Positions 55,451-63,257 of a stretch of 64,000 nucleotides of DNA are shown here, piece after piece. The notes beneath the pieces were generated by a model that searched no databases, was not told where the DNA came from, and saw only the letters and a program-made list of their open reading frames with translations. Numbering within the stretch: the first letter of the stretch is position 1; each line of letters opens with the position of its first letter. Source of the DNA: Pseudomonadales bacterium (GTDB taxonomy: Bacteria; Pseudomonadota; Gammaproteobacteria; Pseudomonadales; UBA7239); NCBI GenBank assembly GCA_028280345.1, contig JANQLY010000015.1:62001-126000 (forward strand), given 5' to 3'. The translations under genes and the position numbers were made by a program.

Positions 55451-57196
55451 ATGAAAGATACGCTAAAAAAGTGGTTGATAGCCATGTCAACCGCTGGCAT
55501 GGATGTAACTAACGATAGTTTTCATTATCGCTCAAAGGTTATTGTTTATAATCACCTGGTAATATCTTCACTGTTTTTATACTTTATTTACCTGTTACTG
55601 TACGCTTTTAATATTGTCACGTATTCGATTTACACTCCGTTGGTATCAACGACTCAGGAGTTGGCCTATATTCGAGCGCTTACTATCAATACCGGGTTTT
55701 TTGTTCTGTTTTTCTTTGCTTTCGGGTTGGTATTTTTTTACAAGTATAAAAATTTGGAGGTCAGTAGTTATATTACTGACGTGGCGTCTTTTATTTTTTA
55801 TATTGTGCCATGTTACGTCGTGCCAGGGCCGACATTGTCGTTGTGCGCATCGATTATATGGCCTTTTGTTGTGATCATTATTCATGGCTATAAAACAGGC
55901 GCAATAATATCGTTGGTTTTTGTTGTTGCTGCTTATGGCGGGCTGTCTTTGAATAGTCCGGGCCAAACAGTTTTCACTTTTTATTTTTTGTTTATGATAT
56001 TTTTTATAGGTGTTGTTTGTGTTATCGAGCAAATGTTTACCAAGTCCCATGATTTACTTCAGGAAGCCAGGGATAAAGAAAGGCATAGTGCTAATAAAAC
56101 TATCGAATTAAAGTCTTCGTTGTTGGCTGCAGCAAGTCATGATCTGCGCCAGCCTTTGCATACAATGGCTTATTTAATTGAAGAATTAAAAGAATATAAA
56201 GATAGTATTTCAAATCCGCGTATTATTGAAGATATAGAGAAAAGTAATAACTATCTATCCAGGCTGCTTGATTCAATTTTGAATATTGCAAAAATTGAAG
56301 AAGATATGATTGATGTTAATAAAAAGAATATTTCAATAGAGCTTTTGTTTTCGGATTTATATAGAGAATACAGCGCTGTGGCAGATGCCAAAAATATTTC
56401 ACTTTCAACTTTCCCGATAGATGAATGGGTTTACACGGATTATCAGCATATTTATAGAATGCTCAGTAATATTATTGCAAATGCTATTAAATATACTGAA
56501 AAAGGCACAGTTGTTCTATCTTGTCGAAAAGGAAGGTCGCAACAGGTAGAAATTGAAATAAAAGATACTGGAGTGGGTATTTCGGATGAGGAGATGCCAT
56601 TTATTTTCAACCTTTTCACGAGAGCTGGTGCTGATGAGAAGAGCGCCGATGGACTTGGTTTGGGTTTGTATATTGTGAAAAAGCTTGCAGAGCTATTGAG
56701 TGTGGATATATCTGTTACCTCAGTAGCTAACGAAGGTACGGTCTTTCGTCTAACCTTGCCTCTGGGTGTTCCGCTACCTGATACTGAAATAGCAGAGAGG
56801 GTGGAGCAGGAGTTTGAAATGCCCGGTGGAATGCTGGTACTTATTATCGATGATGATCCAGATATTTTGTTTTCTTTAGAGCAAACTCTGAACCGTTGGG
56901 GGTGTGCAGTTATTACAGCACAGACGATAAAAGAGGCACTTATGAAAGCTTATGATGAAGAGGTGCATGTGATTTTATCTGATTTGGTGTTATCGCAAAA
57001 AGAAAATGGAGTGGACGCTATCAATAAAGTTTGTGGGCTTTTAGGCCGGGATATCCCGGCAATGATTATCACAGCAGAAACAGATACAAATCATTTACAA
57101 GCTGTTCATGACAAAGGTTATAAAATTTTACATAAACCGTTATTGCCGAAGACTCTTAAAGATGAGTTGATGAAAATTAACTTCAGTATGCTATAA
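55451..57196 (+). CDS. Hybrid sensor histidine kinase with C-terminal receiver domain
   Basis: 581 residues. Five or six membrane helices span about residues 30-195 with little periplasmic sequence. The HisKA domain has ASHDLRQPLHTMAYL, with H230 as phosphoacceptor. The HATPase domain shows NIIANAIKYTEKG, DTGVGISDEE and GLGLGLYIVKKLAEL. The receiver domain (about 455-575) has acidic IIDDDPD, D511 in ILSDLVL and a final K in LHKPLL. The DLRQPLH style occurs in kinases that pair with separate LuxR-type regulators, which fits the regulator at 49207. It is AT-rich compared with the giant gene before it. Confidence 0.92.
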   Translation: MKDTLKKWLIAMSTAGMDVTNDSFHYRSKVIVYNHLVISSLFLYFIYLLLYAFNIVTYSIYTPLVSTTQELAYIRALTINTGFFVLFFFAFGLVFFYKYKNLEVSSYITDVASFIFYIVPCYVVPGPTLSLCASIIWPFVVIIIHGYKTGAIISLVFVVAAYGGLSLNSPGQTVFTFYFLFMIFFIGVVCVIEQMFTKSHDLLQEARDKERHSANKTIELKSSLLAAASHDLRQPLHTMAYLIEELKEYKDSISNPRIIEDIEKSNNYLSRLLDSILNIAKIEEDMIDVNKKNISIELLFSDLYREYSAVADAKNISLSTFPIDEWVYTDYQHIYRMLSNIIANAIKYTEKGTVVLSCRKGRSQQVEIEIKDTGVGISDEEMPFIFNLFTRAGADEKSADGLGLGLYIVKKLAELLSVDISVTSVANEGTVFRLTLPLGVPLPDTEIAERVEQEFEMPGGMLVLIIDDDPDILFSLEQTLNRWGCAVITAQTIKEALMKAYDEEVHVILSDLVLSQKENGVDAINKVCGLLGRDIPAMIITAETDTNHLQAVHDKGYKILHKPLLPKTLKDELMKINFSML

Positions 57197-57300
57197 GGCT
57201 GAATCAATGGTTTCTAATTTTTCAGTATCAGACATAAGCTGCGTATATTGCTGGGTTCATGCTATAGTTTCTGACACATTTATCGCTTGCAAGGCTTTCT

Positions 57301-57903
57301 ATGATAAAAACCACTCTGTCGGGTTTAATCGCTGTAACGCTCTTTTTCTGTAGCCTGTCACAGGCTGAGTTGCTGTCTACGGGTACAACAACAGTGCTTA
57401 GCCAGAACAATATAGAAATCACCGTGCAGGCTGATGTCAATCTGATTAGTGATACGGTGACATTAACCCTTTCAGGGCCTGCCTCAAGGTGGTGGGGAGT
57501 TGGCTTTGACGCCAATAGAATGCTCAACGCCTATACGATTGTCGCGTTGAGAAATGGCGGCAATATTGAAGAGCGCATATTGGGTTGTTCATGCAGTTCT
57601 AATCAGCAGGGAGTTTTACTAAACTCCAGTCTGACGGTGATGAGTGATACGACCCAGGGAGATCAACGCACGGTTGTGGTTGAGCGCCCCCGCATTCATC
57701 CGGGCAGTGGTTATGACTTTCCCGATACGGCTACAACGATATCGATCATAGGAGGCTATGGGCCATTTAACTCGGATTTCTATACGGCAACCTTTATGGG
57801 TGGCAACGATATATCCGAGTTGTCTTATAGCGCCGGGCAGTTGCTGTTTGAACTGGATGCAGATTATCGCGGCAGTGTTTTAAGCACGGATTCTGATCAG
57901 TAG
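57301..57903 (+). CDS. Secreted DOMON-like domain protein
   Basis: 200 residues with a signal peptide (residues 1-22, ending SQA). A beta-sandwich-like core includes the DOMON-type pattern RWWGVGFDANRMLNAYTIVA (about residues 62-81). Two close cysteines (GCSCSS) and a late RPRIHPGSGYDFPDT segment follow. DOMON domains bind haem or sugars outside the cell. Haem ligands are not certain here. It sits between the hybrid kinase and the third giant gene and has no obvious ribosome-binding site. Confidence 0.6.
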   Translation: MIKTTLSGLIAVTLFFCSLSQAELLSTGTTTVLSQNNIEITVQADVNLISDTVTLTLSGPASRWWGVGFDANRMLNAYTIVALRNGGNIEERILGCSCSSNQQGVLLNSSLTVMSDTTQGDQRTVVVERPRIHPGSGYDFPDTATTISIIGGYGPFNSDFYTATFMGGNDISELSYSAGQLLFELDADYRGSVLSTDSDQ

Positions 57904-57976
57904 CCGGTGGTTTGTAGACGCTTGCAGCATCTGAATTGTATTTAATTTACTGAAAAATAAGCACTTTTTATACACG

Positions 57977-58000
57977 CATTAAGTTTTTTTAAACTTAATG
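57977..58000. other. Perfect 24-bp inverted repeat before the third giant gene
   Basis: CATTAAGTTT-TTTT-AAACTTAATG has a perfect 10-bp stem. It may end the DOMON-like gene on either strand or serve as an operator. A possible -10 (TATACT, 58021-58026) follows, but no -35 is evident. Confidence 0.5.
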
Positions 58001-58131
58001 CCTCTGTTTGATTTAGCCTTTATACTATTTGCCCAAATCCATGCTCAGGAAGTTGATCTGTGCCCTTTGAAGTGGGGCCCGCTGTGATCAGAGAAAAGGT
58101 ATAAATATTATATTCAGGAGGTGCCCGGCCC

Positions 58132-61100
58132 ATGCGCAGCACAACTTTCACGGCTTTCTTGCTTCTGCTTTTATCCTGCTTTTTTATCGGTCCGGCCTTT
58201 GCCATAGACACCGATGGTGACGGGCTGGATGACAGTGTCGAAACCAATACCGGTGTTTATATAAGTCCGACCGATACTGGTACCGATCCGAATGATCCGG
58301 ATACGGACAATGACACGCTGCCGGACGGCTGGGAAGTGACCAATAGTGATCCCCATAACCCTCTGTATTTTCTCGGGGTGGGTAATTCTGCCAATCATAG
58401 CTGTGCGAAAGGGGATTCGGGTGTCGTATGCTGGGGTAATAATATTTCTGGTGCCACGACGGTGCCGGCGCTGGTAAACCCGGTGTCAGTTGAGACCGGG
58501 GGTACATTCTCGGCACATAGCTGTGCGCTTGATGATACCGGCGTGGTTTGCTGGGGGGGCAATGGTTACGGTCAAACGAATGTTCCAGCCTTGACCTCTC
58601 CGACGGTGATGTCGGTTGGCTTTCGTCATACCTGTGCCCAGGACGGGAATGACGCTGTGTGCTGGGGGCAGAATGTAGCGGGCGAGGGGCAAACCTATAA
58701 TCTGAAAAGTGGCATTCAGCTCAGTGCCGGTGGCAATCATAACTGTGGCCTGCGTGCATCGGGTGGCGGTATTGTGGAATGTTGGGGCAGCGATGCCAAC
58801 GGAGAGTCGACAGTGCCTTCACTCACAACACCCACCCAGGTCAGTGCTGGTAACGTTCACAGTTGTGCGCTAGATGCAAATGGCGTCTCCTGCTGGGGGA
58901 GTAATACCTTTGGTCAAACCAGTGTGCCTTCGTTAACCAATCCGGTTCAGGTAAGTGCCGGTAGCCTGCATACCTGCGCACTTGATGACACCGGTGTAGT
59001 TTGTTGGGGTAATAATAGTAATGGCCAGTCCACGCCGCCGACACTGGTTAACCCGGTGGTGGTAAATGCCGGTGCTTCTCATTCCTGTGCGCTTGATGAT
59101 ACCGGTGTGGTGTGTTGGGGTAGTGATTCCTCGGGTCAGTCTACGGTGCCGTTTACAGTGGATCCCGATGGCGATGGTATGCCGTCAAACTTCGAAGTAG
59201 CTAATGGCCTTGATCGACTGGTTGATGACAGTGCCAGTGATCTTGATAGTGATGGTTTGACTAACCTGCAGGAGTATACCCTCGGTACCGACCCGACGAT
59301 GGATGCTGACCTTGATGCCGATGGGCTCAGTGATGCAGATGAGGTCAACATTCACGGCTCTGATCCGAATGACACGGACTCTGACGATGATGGTCTGAAC
59401 GATTTTGATGAGGTAACAGTACATTTCACTGATCCGACCCTGACGGATACCGACAGCGACACAATGCCGGATTTCTATGAAGTGCAGAATGGTTTAAACC
59501 CGATTGTGGATGATGGTGGTAGTGACCTTGATAGCGACGGTTTGACCAACTTGCAGGAGTATCAGAACAATACTGATCCGGCAGTGGATGATGACAAGGA
59601 CAGTGACGGTTTATCCGATGCGGATGAAATTCTCACCTATGGCTCCGACCCGGATGATACCGATACGGATGATGATGGTTTGACAGATTATGATGAAGCG
59701 ATTACCTATCTGACTGACCCGACCTTGACGGATACCGACAGCGATACGATGCCGGATTTTTATGAAGTACAAAACGGTTTGAATCCACTGGCTGATGACA
59801 GCGGCAGCGATCTTGATTCTGATGGCCTCACCAACTTGCAGGAATACCAGTATGGTACTGACCCGGCGGTGGATGCGGATGCAGATAGTGATGGCCTAAA
59901 CGATGCCGATGAGATCAATGTGCATAATACGGATCCGTTTGATGCGGATACTGATAACGACGGGCTCAGTGATAGTGGCGAGGTTGCGGTGGGCCGTGAT
60001 CCCAATACCCCGGATTACGATGTTGGCGCGGGTTATTTCTATAGCTGTGCCCTTGATGACAATATTGGTAGTGCGCATTGCTGGGGCGATAACACCTATG
60101 GGCAAACTTCCGTACCGGCGTTAAGCAACCCGGTCCAGATCAGTACGGGTCAGTACAATGCCTGTGCGATTGATGATACCGGCGTAGTTTGCTGGGGAGA
60201 TGACTCGGTAGGGCAGCTATCGGGTATTCCGGCAATGACCAATCCGACTTCTGTTGTTGTTGGCGGCGGACATATTTGTGCCATTGATAACGGTGCGTTA
60301 AATTGTTGGGGACTCAACACCTCCGGGCAGGCAACTGTACCTGGTGGTGTGATTAACGTTACCCAGGTTTCAGTGGGCTCCGACCATACCTGCGCACTGT
60401 ACAACGGTGGTAATACCCTGTGCTGGGGTTCAAGTGGTGCCGGCAAGACCACCATTCCGTCAGTCAATGGTGTGTCATTAACAGCAACGGGCTGGAACCA
60501 TACCTGCTTTATTGATCTGACGGGTGTGGTTTGTTGGGGTAGCAATAGTTATGGTCAAATCACGGTTCCGAGTCTGACTAATCCGGTTGATCTTGCACTT
60601 GGTGCTGGTCATAGCTGTGCGATTGACGACACAGGTGTGGTTTGTTGGGGGGATAACGTGTCAGGCCAACTGAATGTACCGGCGATGGGTACACCGTTAA
60701 AAATCACCGCCTACTATGATCATACCTGTGCATTGCATAGCGACGGTATCACCTGTTGGGGCCGGGACACTTATGGTGAAAGCAGTGGCGGTAATATCGT
60801 GATCGACTCTGATCTTGATGGTATGCAAAATGCCTACGAGCTGCTTTACGGACTGAATCCATTTGATAACACTGATGCAGCGCCGGATTCTGACAGCGAT
60901 GGATTAACCAATCTCCAGGAATCTACCTATAACACCAATCCGTTCTCTGCGGATACTGACAGTGATGGTGTTGATGATATCGATGAAATTAATACCCATA
61001 GTACAGACCCGCTTGATGCTGATACCGATGGCGACACGATCACCGATGGTTTTGAAATCGACAATGGCCGAGACCCGCTGGTACAGGATTATCAAATCGG

Positions 61101-62412
61101 TTCAGGTACTGCCCATAACTGTGCACTGACCGATGCCCCGGGAGGTGTCGAGTGCTGGGGTGATGATACGTATGGTCAGTCCACGCCACCGGCACTGAGT
61201 AACCCGGTACAGCTTTCTACCGGTGGCTACCACAACTGTGTAGTCGATGATACCGGTGTGGTGTGCTGGGGCGATAATACCCATGGTCAGCTAAACGTGC
61301 CGGCGCTGGTTAATCCGGTAGCCGCTTATGCCGGTGGCTTTAACAGTTGCGCACTGCATGACAGTGGACTCGCCTGCTGGGGTGAAAATTCCTATGGCCA
61401 GAACTCGGTGCCAGGCCTGACGAATGTTCGGGAAGTTTCTGTGGGTGCTTACCATATCTGTGCGATTGATGATAATGGAGTTAGCTGCTGGGGAAATAAT
61501 ACCTGGGGACAAACCAGCGTACCTGGCGGCTTGACCAATCCGCGTTCCCTAAGTGCATCACAATACAATACCTGTGTAATTGACGGTGTTGCTGGTGAAA
61601 TATGCTGGGGCAATAACACCTACGGCCAGACTCTTGGTGCAGGCACTGCCGATGCCGCACTGGTACGTTCGGGTACCAACTTTACCTGTTCATTGGAAAA
61701 TGAAGTGATAACCTGTGTTGGGCTGGATAACTATGGACAGCTAATGGTACCCACGATTACTTCACCGTGGACGATGGATAGTGGCAGTGACCATAGCTGT
61801 GCGATTGATAATACCGGTCAGGCGATCTGCTGGGGGCGTGATCTGTACGGTGCTGATGTCGATGTGATTTTGACTCTTGATCCGGATGGTGATGGGTTAA
61901 TTACCCATACCGAAATAGGCTTGGGGACAAGCCCCGTTGATGCCGATAGTGATGATGATGGCCTTGACGATTACGATGAGGTTAATGTTCACAATACTAA
62001 CCCGCTTAATGCCGATAGTGATGGTGACAGTATTAATGACAGTGCCGAAATTGCAGCAACAACCAACCCGCTATTGCAGGATACCGATGGTGATGGTTTA
62101 ACTGACGGTATTGAAATCAATACCTTCGGTTCTGATCCGTTAAGTGCAACCAATGCAGTGCTGGATAGTGATGGTGATGGTATCAGTGATGTAAAAGAAA
62201 TCGCGATTGGAACCAATCCGAACAGCGCGGATAGTGACGGCGATGGTTTAACGGATGATGTGGAGCTGCTTACCTACTGTATTGATCCAAACAACCAGGA
62301 TACCGATGGCGATGGCACACTGGATAATCTTGATCCGGAACCGGCTCCGGAAGCCTGTACGATGCCGCTTAACGGTCAGTATAAAGGCATTGATTTTGGT
62401 GCCGGTCAATAA
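58132..62412 (+). CDS. Giant secreted protein: three seven-repeat RCC1 propellers joined by TSP3 rods
   Basis: 1426 residues. A strong AGGAGGT site and ATG at 58132 begin a signal peptide (residues 1-24, ending AFA). Three cycles each start with a conserved leader (LPDGWE, LSDSGE or ITDGFE, then PDY-like). Each then has seven Cys-paired RCC1-like repeats (~83-341, ~633-886, ~990-1243), with TSP3 Asp-rich repeats between and after. The RCC1 repeats read like SCALDDTGVVCWGNN. It has no catalytic domain and no FG-GAP module. The end (about 1400-1426) has a short tail. It is probably a secreted or surface-bound calcium-stabilised scaffold or binding protein. Confidence 0.88.
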   Translation: MRSTTFTAFLLLLLSCFFIGPAFAIDTDGDGLDDSVETNTGVYISPTDTGTDPNDPDTDNDTLPDGWEVTNSDPHNPLYFLGVGNSANHSCAKGDSGVVCWGNNISGATTVPALVNPVSVETGGTFSAHSCALDDTGVVCWGGNGYGQTNVPALTSPTVMSVGFRHTCAQDGNDAVCWGQNVAGEGQTYNLKSGIQLSAGGNHNCGLRASGGGIVECWGSDANGESTVPSLTTPTQVSAGNVHSCALDANGVSCWGSNTFGQTSVPSLTNPVQVSAGSLHTCALDDTGVVCWGNNSNGQSTPPTLVNPVVVNAGASHSCALDDTGVVCWGSDSSGQSTVPFTVDPDGDGMPSNFEVANGLDRLVDDSASDLDSDGLTNLQEYTLGTDPTMDADLDADGLSDADEVNIHGSDPNDTDSDDDGLNDFDEVTVHFTDPTLTDTDSDTMPDFYEVQNGLNPIVDDGGSDLDSDGLTNLQEYQNNTDPAVDDDKDSDGLSDADEILTYGSDPDDTDTDDDGLTDYDEAITYLTDPTLTDTDSDTMPDFYEVQNGLNPLADDSGSDLDSDGLTNLQEYQYGTDPAVDADADSDGLNDADEINVHNTDPFDADTDNDGLSDSGEVAVGRDPNTPDYDVGAGYFYSCALDDNIGSAHCWGDNTYGQTSVPALSNPVQISTGQYNACAIDDTGVVCWGDDSVGQLSGIPAMTNPTSVVVGGGHICAIDNGALNCWGLNTSGQATVPGGVINVTQVSVGSDHTCALYNGGNTLCWGSSGAGKTTIPSVNGVSLTATGWNHTCFIDLTGVVCWGSNSYGQITVPSLTNPVDLALGAGHSCAIDDTGVVCWGDNVSGQLNVPAMGTPLKITAYYDHTCALHSDGITCWGRDTYGESSGGNIVIDSDLDGMQNAYELLYGLNPFDNTDAAPDSDSDGLTNLQESTYNTNPFSADTDSDGVDDIDEINTHSTDPLDADTDGDTITDGFEIDNGRDPLVQDYQIGSGTAHNCALTDAPGGVECWGDDTYGQSTPPALSNPVQLSTGGYHNCVVDDTGVVCWGDNTHGQLNVPALVNPVAAYAGGFNSCALHDSGLACWGENSYGQNSVPGLTNVREVSVGAYHICAIDDNGVSCWGNNTWGQTSVPGGLTNPRSLSASQYNTCVIDGVAGEICWGNNTYGQTLGAGTADAALVRSGTNFTCSLENEVITCVGLDNYGQLMVPTITSPWTMDSGSDHSCAIDNTGQAICWGRDLYGADVDVILTLDPDGDGLITHTEIGLGTSPVDADSDDDGLDDYDEVNVHNTNPLNADSDGDSINDSAEIAATTNPLLQDTDGDGLTDGIEINTFGSDPLSATNAVLDSDGDGISDVKEIAIGTNPNSADSDGDGLTDDVELLTYCIDPNNQDTDGDGTLDNLDPEPAPEACTMPLNGQYKGIDFGAGQ
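59302..59990 (+). repeat. Tandem ~285-bp (95-aa) TSP3 repeats
   Basis: Copies start at 59302, 59587 and 59872. The first two are full and very similar, including the exact TDTDSDTMPDFYEVQNGLNP segment. The third is cut short where the next RCC1 leader begins. Confidence 0.8.
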
Positions 62413-62447
62413 GTAACAAATGTTGTTTAATTAACAACTAAAGATAG

Positions 62448-62480
62448 AAGCCCTTGTTTTTTAGCAGGGGCTTTTTCTTT
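62448..62480 (+). terminator. Terminator after the third giant gene
   Basis: AGCCCTTG and CAGGGGCT pair over 8 bp (one G-U), with a T-rich 8-base loop, then TTTTTCTTTTT. It lies 36 bp after the stop and may also serve the convergent TetR gene. Confidence 0.8.
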
Positions 62481-62485
62481 TTGGG

Positions 62486-63088
62486 TTACGCTTTATACTG
62501 CGCCAGAAATAACTCAATAAAAGCCTTTTTCAGCTTTTTCTCGCGCTTTTCCTCTACCGGGCCTTCAAGCACCGGGGGCCAGAAAAAGGTGCCGGCAAAC
62601 AGTGACCAAAAGGCTTCTGCGGCAAGCTTCGGGTTTTTGACTTTGAGGCGACCATCCTTGTCCGCAGCTTTTAACCAGATGGCGAGACTATCTTCATGTG
62701 AATCTGAAAACTGAATCGCTCTTTCAGCCATATGGGGGTGGGTGATAAACACGCCGAGGGTGACACGCATCAGCCCGAGCCGTTTTGGATCCCGGGTTAG
62801 CATCATCTTTGACTCGGCAAACTCGCCGAGCTGTTTTTCAATGCTTGTTTCAGGATCATATTCGATGTTTTTGGCTTCATAGGCTTCTTCGAGAAAGCGG
62901 TTAAAGGCTTTTTCAATCAGGGCCTCTTTGCTCGGGAAGTGGTTGTAAACGGTTCTTTTCGAGGAGTTTGCTGCCGTGGCAATCAGGTCCATACTCGCGC
63001 GCTCATAGCCGTTTTCGATAAAAACATCGATGGCGGCATCGAGAATGGCATTGCGCTTTTGGCTGGTATCCCGGGGCTTTCTGGCCAT
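62486..63088 (-). CDS. TetR/AcrR family transcriptional repressor
   Basis: 200 residues. The N-terminal HTH (about residues 12-58) shows ILDAAIDVFIENGYERASM and SKRTVYNHFPSKEAL. The C-terminal domain has the helical ligand-binding form with LMRVTLGVFITHPHMAE and FFWPPVLEG, as in AefR-like regulators. The gene is divergent from a short-chain dehydrogenase. Two perfect palindromes fill the 169-bp gap, so it very likely represses both itself and the dehydrogenase until an unknown ligand binds. Confidence 0.92.
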   Translation of the reverse strand: MARKPRDTSQKRNAILDAAIDVFIENGYERASMDLIATAANSSKRTVYNHFPSKEALIEKAFNRFLEEAYEAKNIEYDPETSIEKQLGEFAESKMMLTRDPKRLGLMRVTLGVFITHPHMAERAIQFSDSHEDSLAIWLKAADKDGRLKVKNPKLAAEAFWSLFAGTFFWPPVLEGPVEEKREKKLKKAFIELFLAQYKA

Positions 63089-63134
63089 AACTGTATCTAT
63101 ACCTTTACCTGTATCTATTACTTTAGATTGAAAA

Positions 63135-63163
63135 ATTATATTAAATTACACTAACGAGTGTAA
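63135..63163 (-). promoter_or_regulatory. tetR promoter overlapped by operator 1
   Basis: On the minus strand TTACAC (63163-63158) and TATAAT (63140-63135) are 17 bp apart. The -10 is consensus. Operator 1 covers the spacer and most of the -35, so binding would block RNA polymerase. Confidence 0.65.
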
Positions 63164-63168
63164 TTTAA
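63141..63168. promoter_or_regulatory. TetR-family operator 1
   Basis: TTAAATTACACT-AACG-AGTGTAATTTAA is a perfect 12-bp inverted repeat with a 4-bp centre. Operator 2 shares its right half exactly and its left half with one change. Centres are 46 bp apart. Confidence 0.85.
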
Positions 63169-63169
63169 C

Positions 63170-63198
63170 TTGAAATCGGCTTTTGGTTAAACTACACT
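63170..63198 (+). promoter_or_regulatory. Short-chain dehydrogenase promoter overlapped by operator 2
   Basis: TTGAAA (63170-63175) and TACACT (63193-63198) with an ideal 17-bp spacer. The -10 lies inside the left half of operator 2. Confidence 0.65.
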
Positions 63199-63214
63199 CA
63201 CTAGTGTAATTTAA
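63187..63214. promoter_or_regulatory. TetR-family operator 2
   Basis: TTAAACTACACT-CACT-AGTGTAATTTAA is an inverted repeat with one mismatch (C for T in the left half) and a 4-bp centre. Confidence 0.85.
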
Positions 63215-63257
63215 CTCTGCCTGACTAACAAGGCTTCAACAGCCCCTGGAGGAAAAA

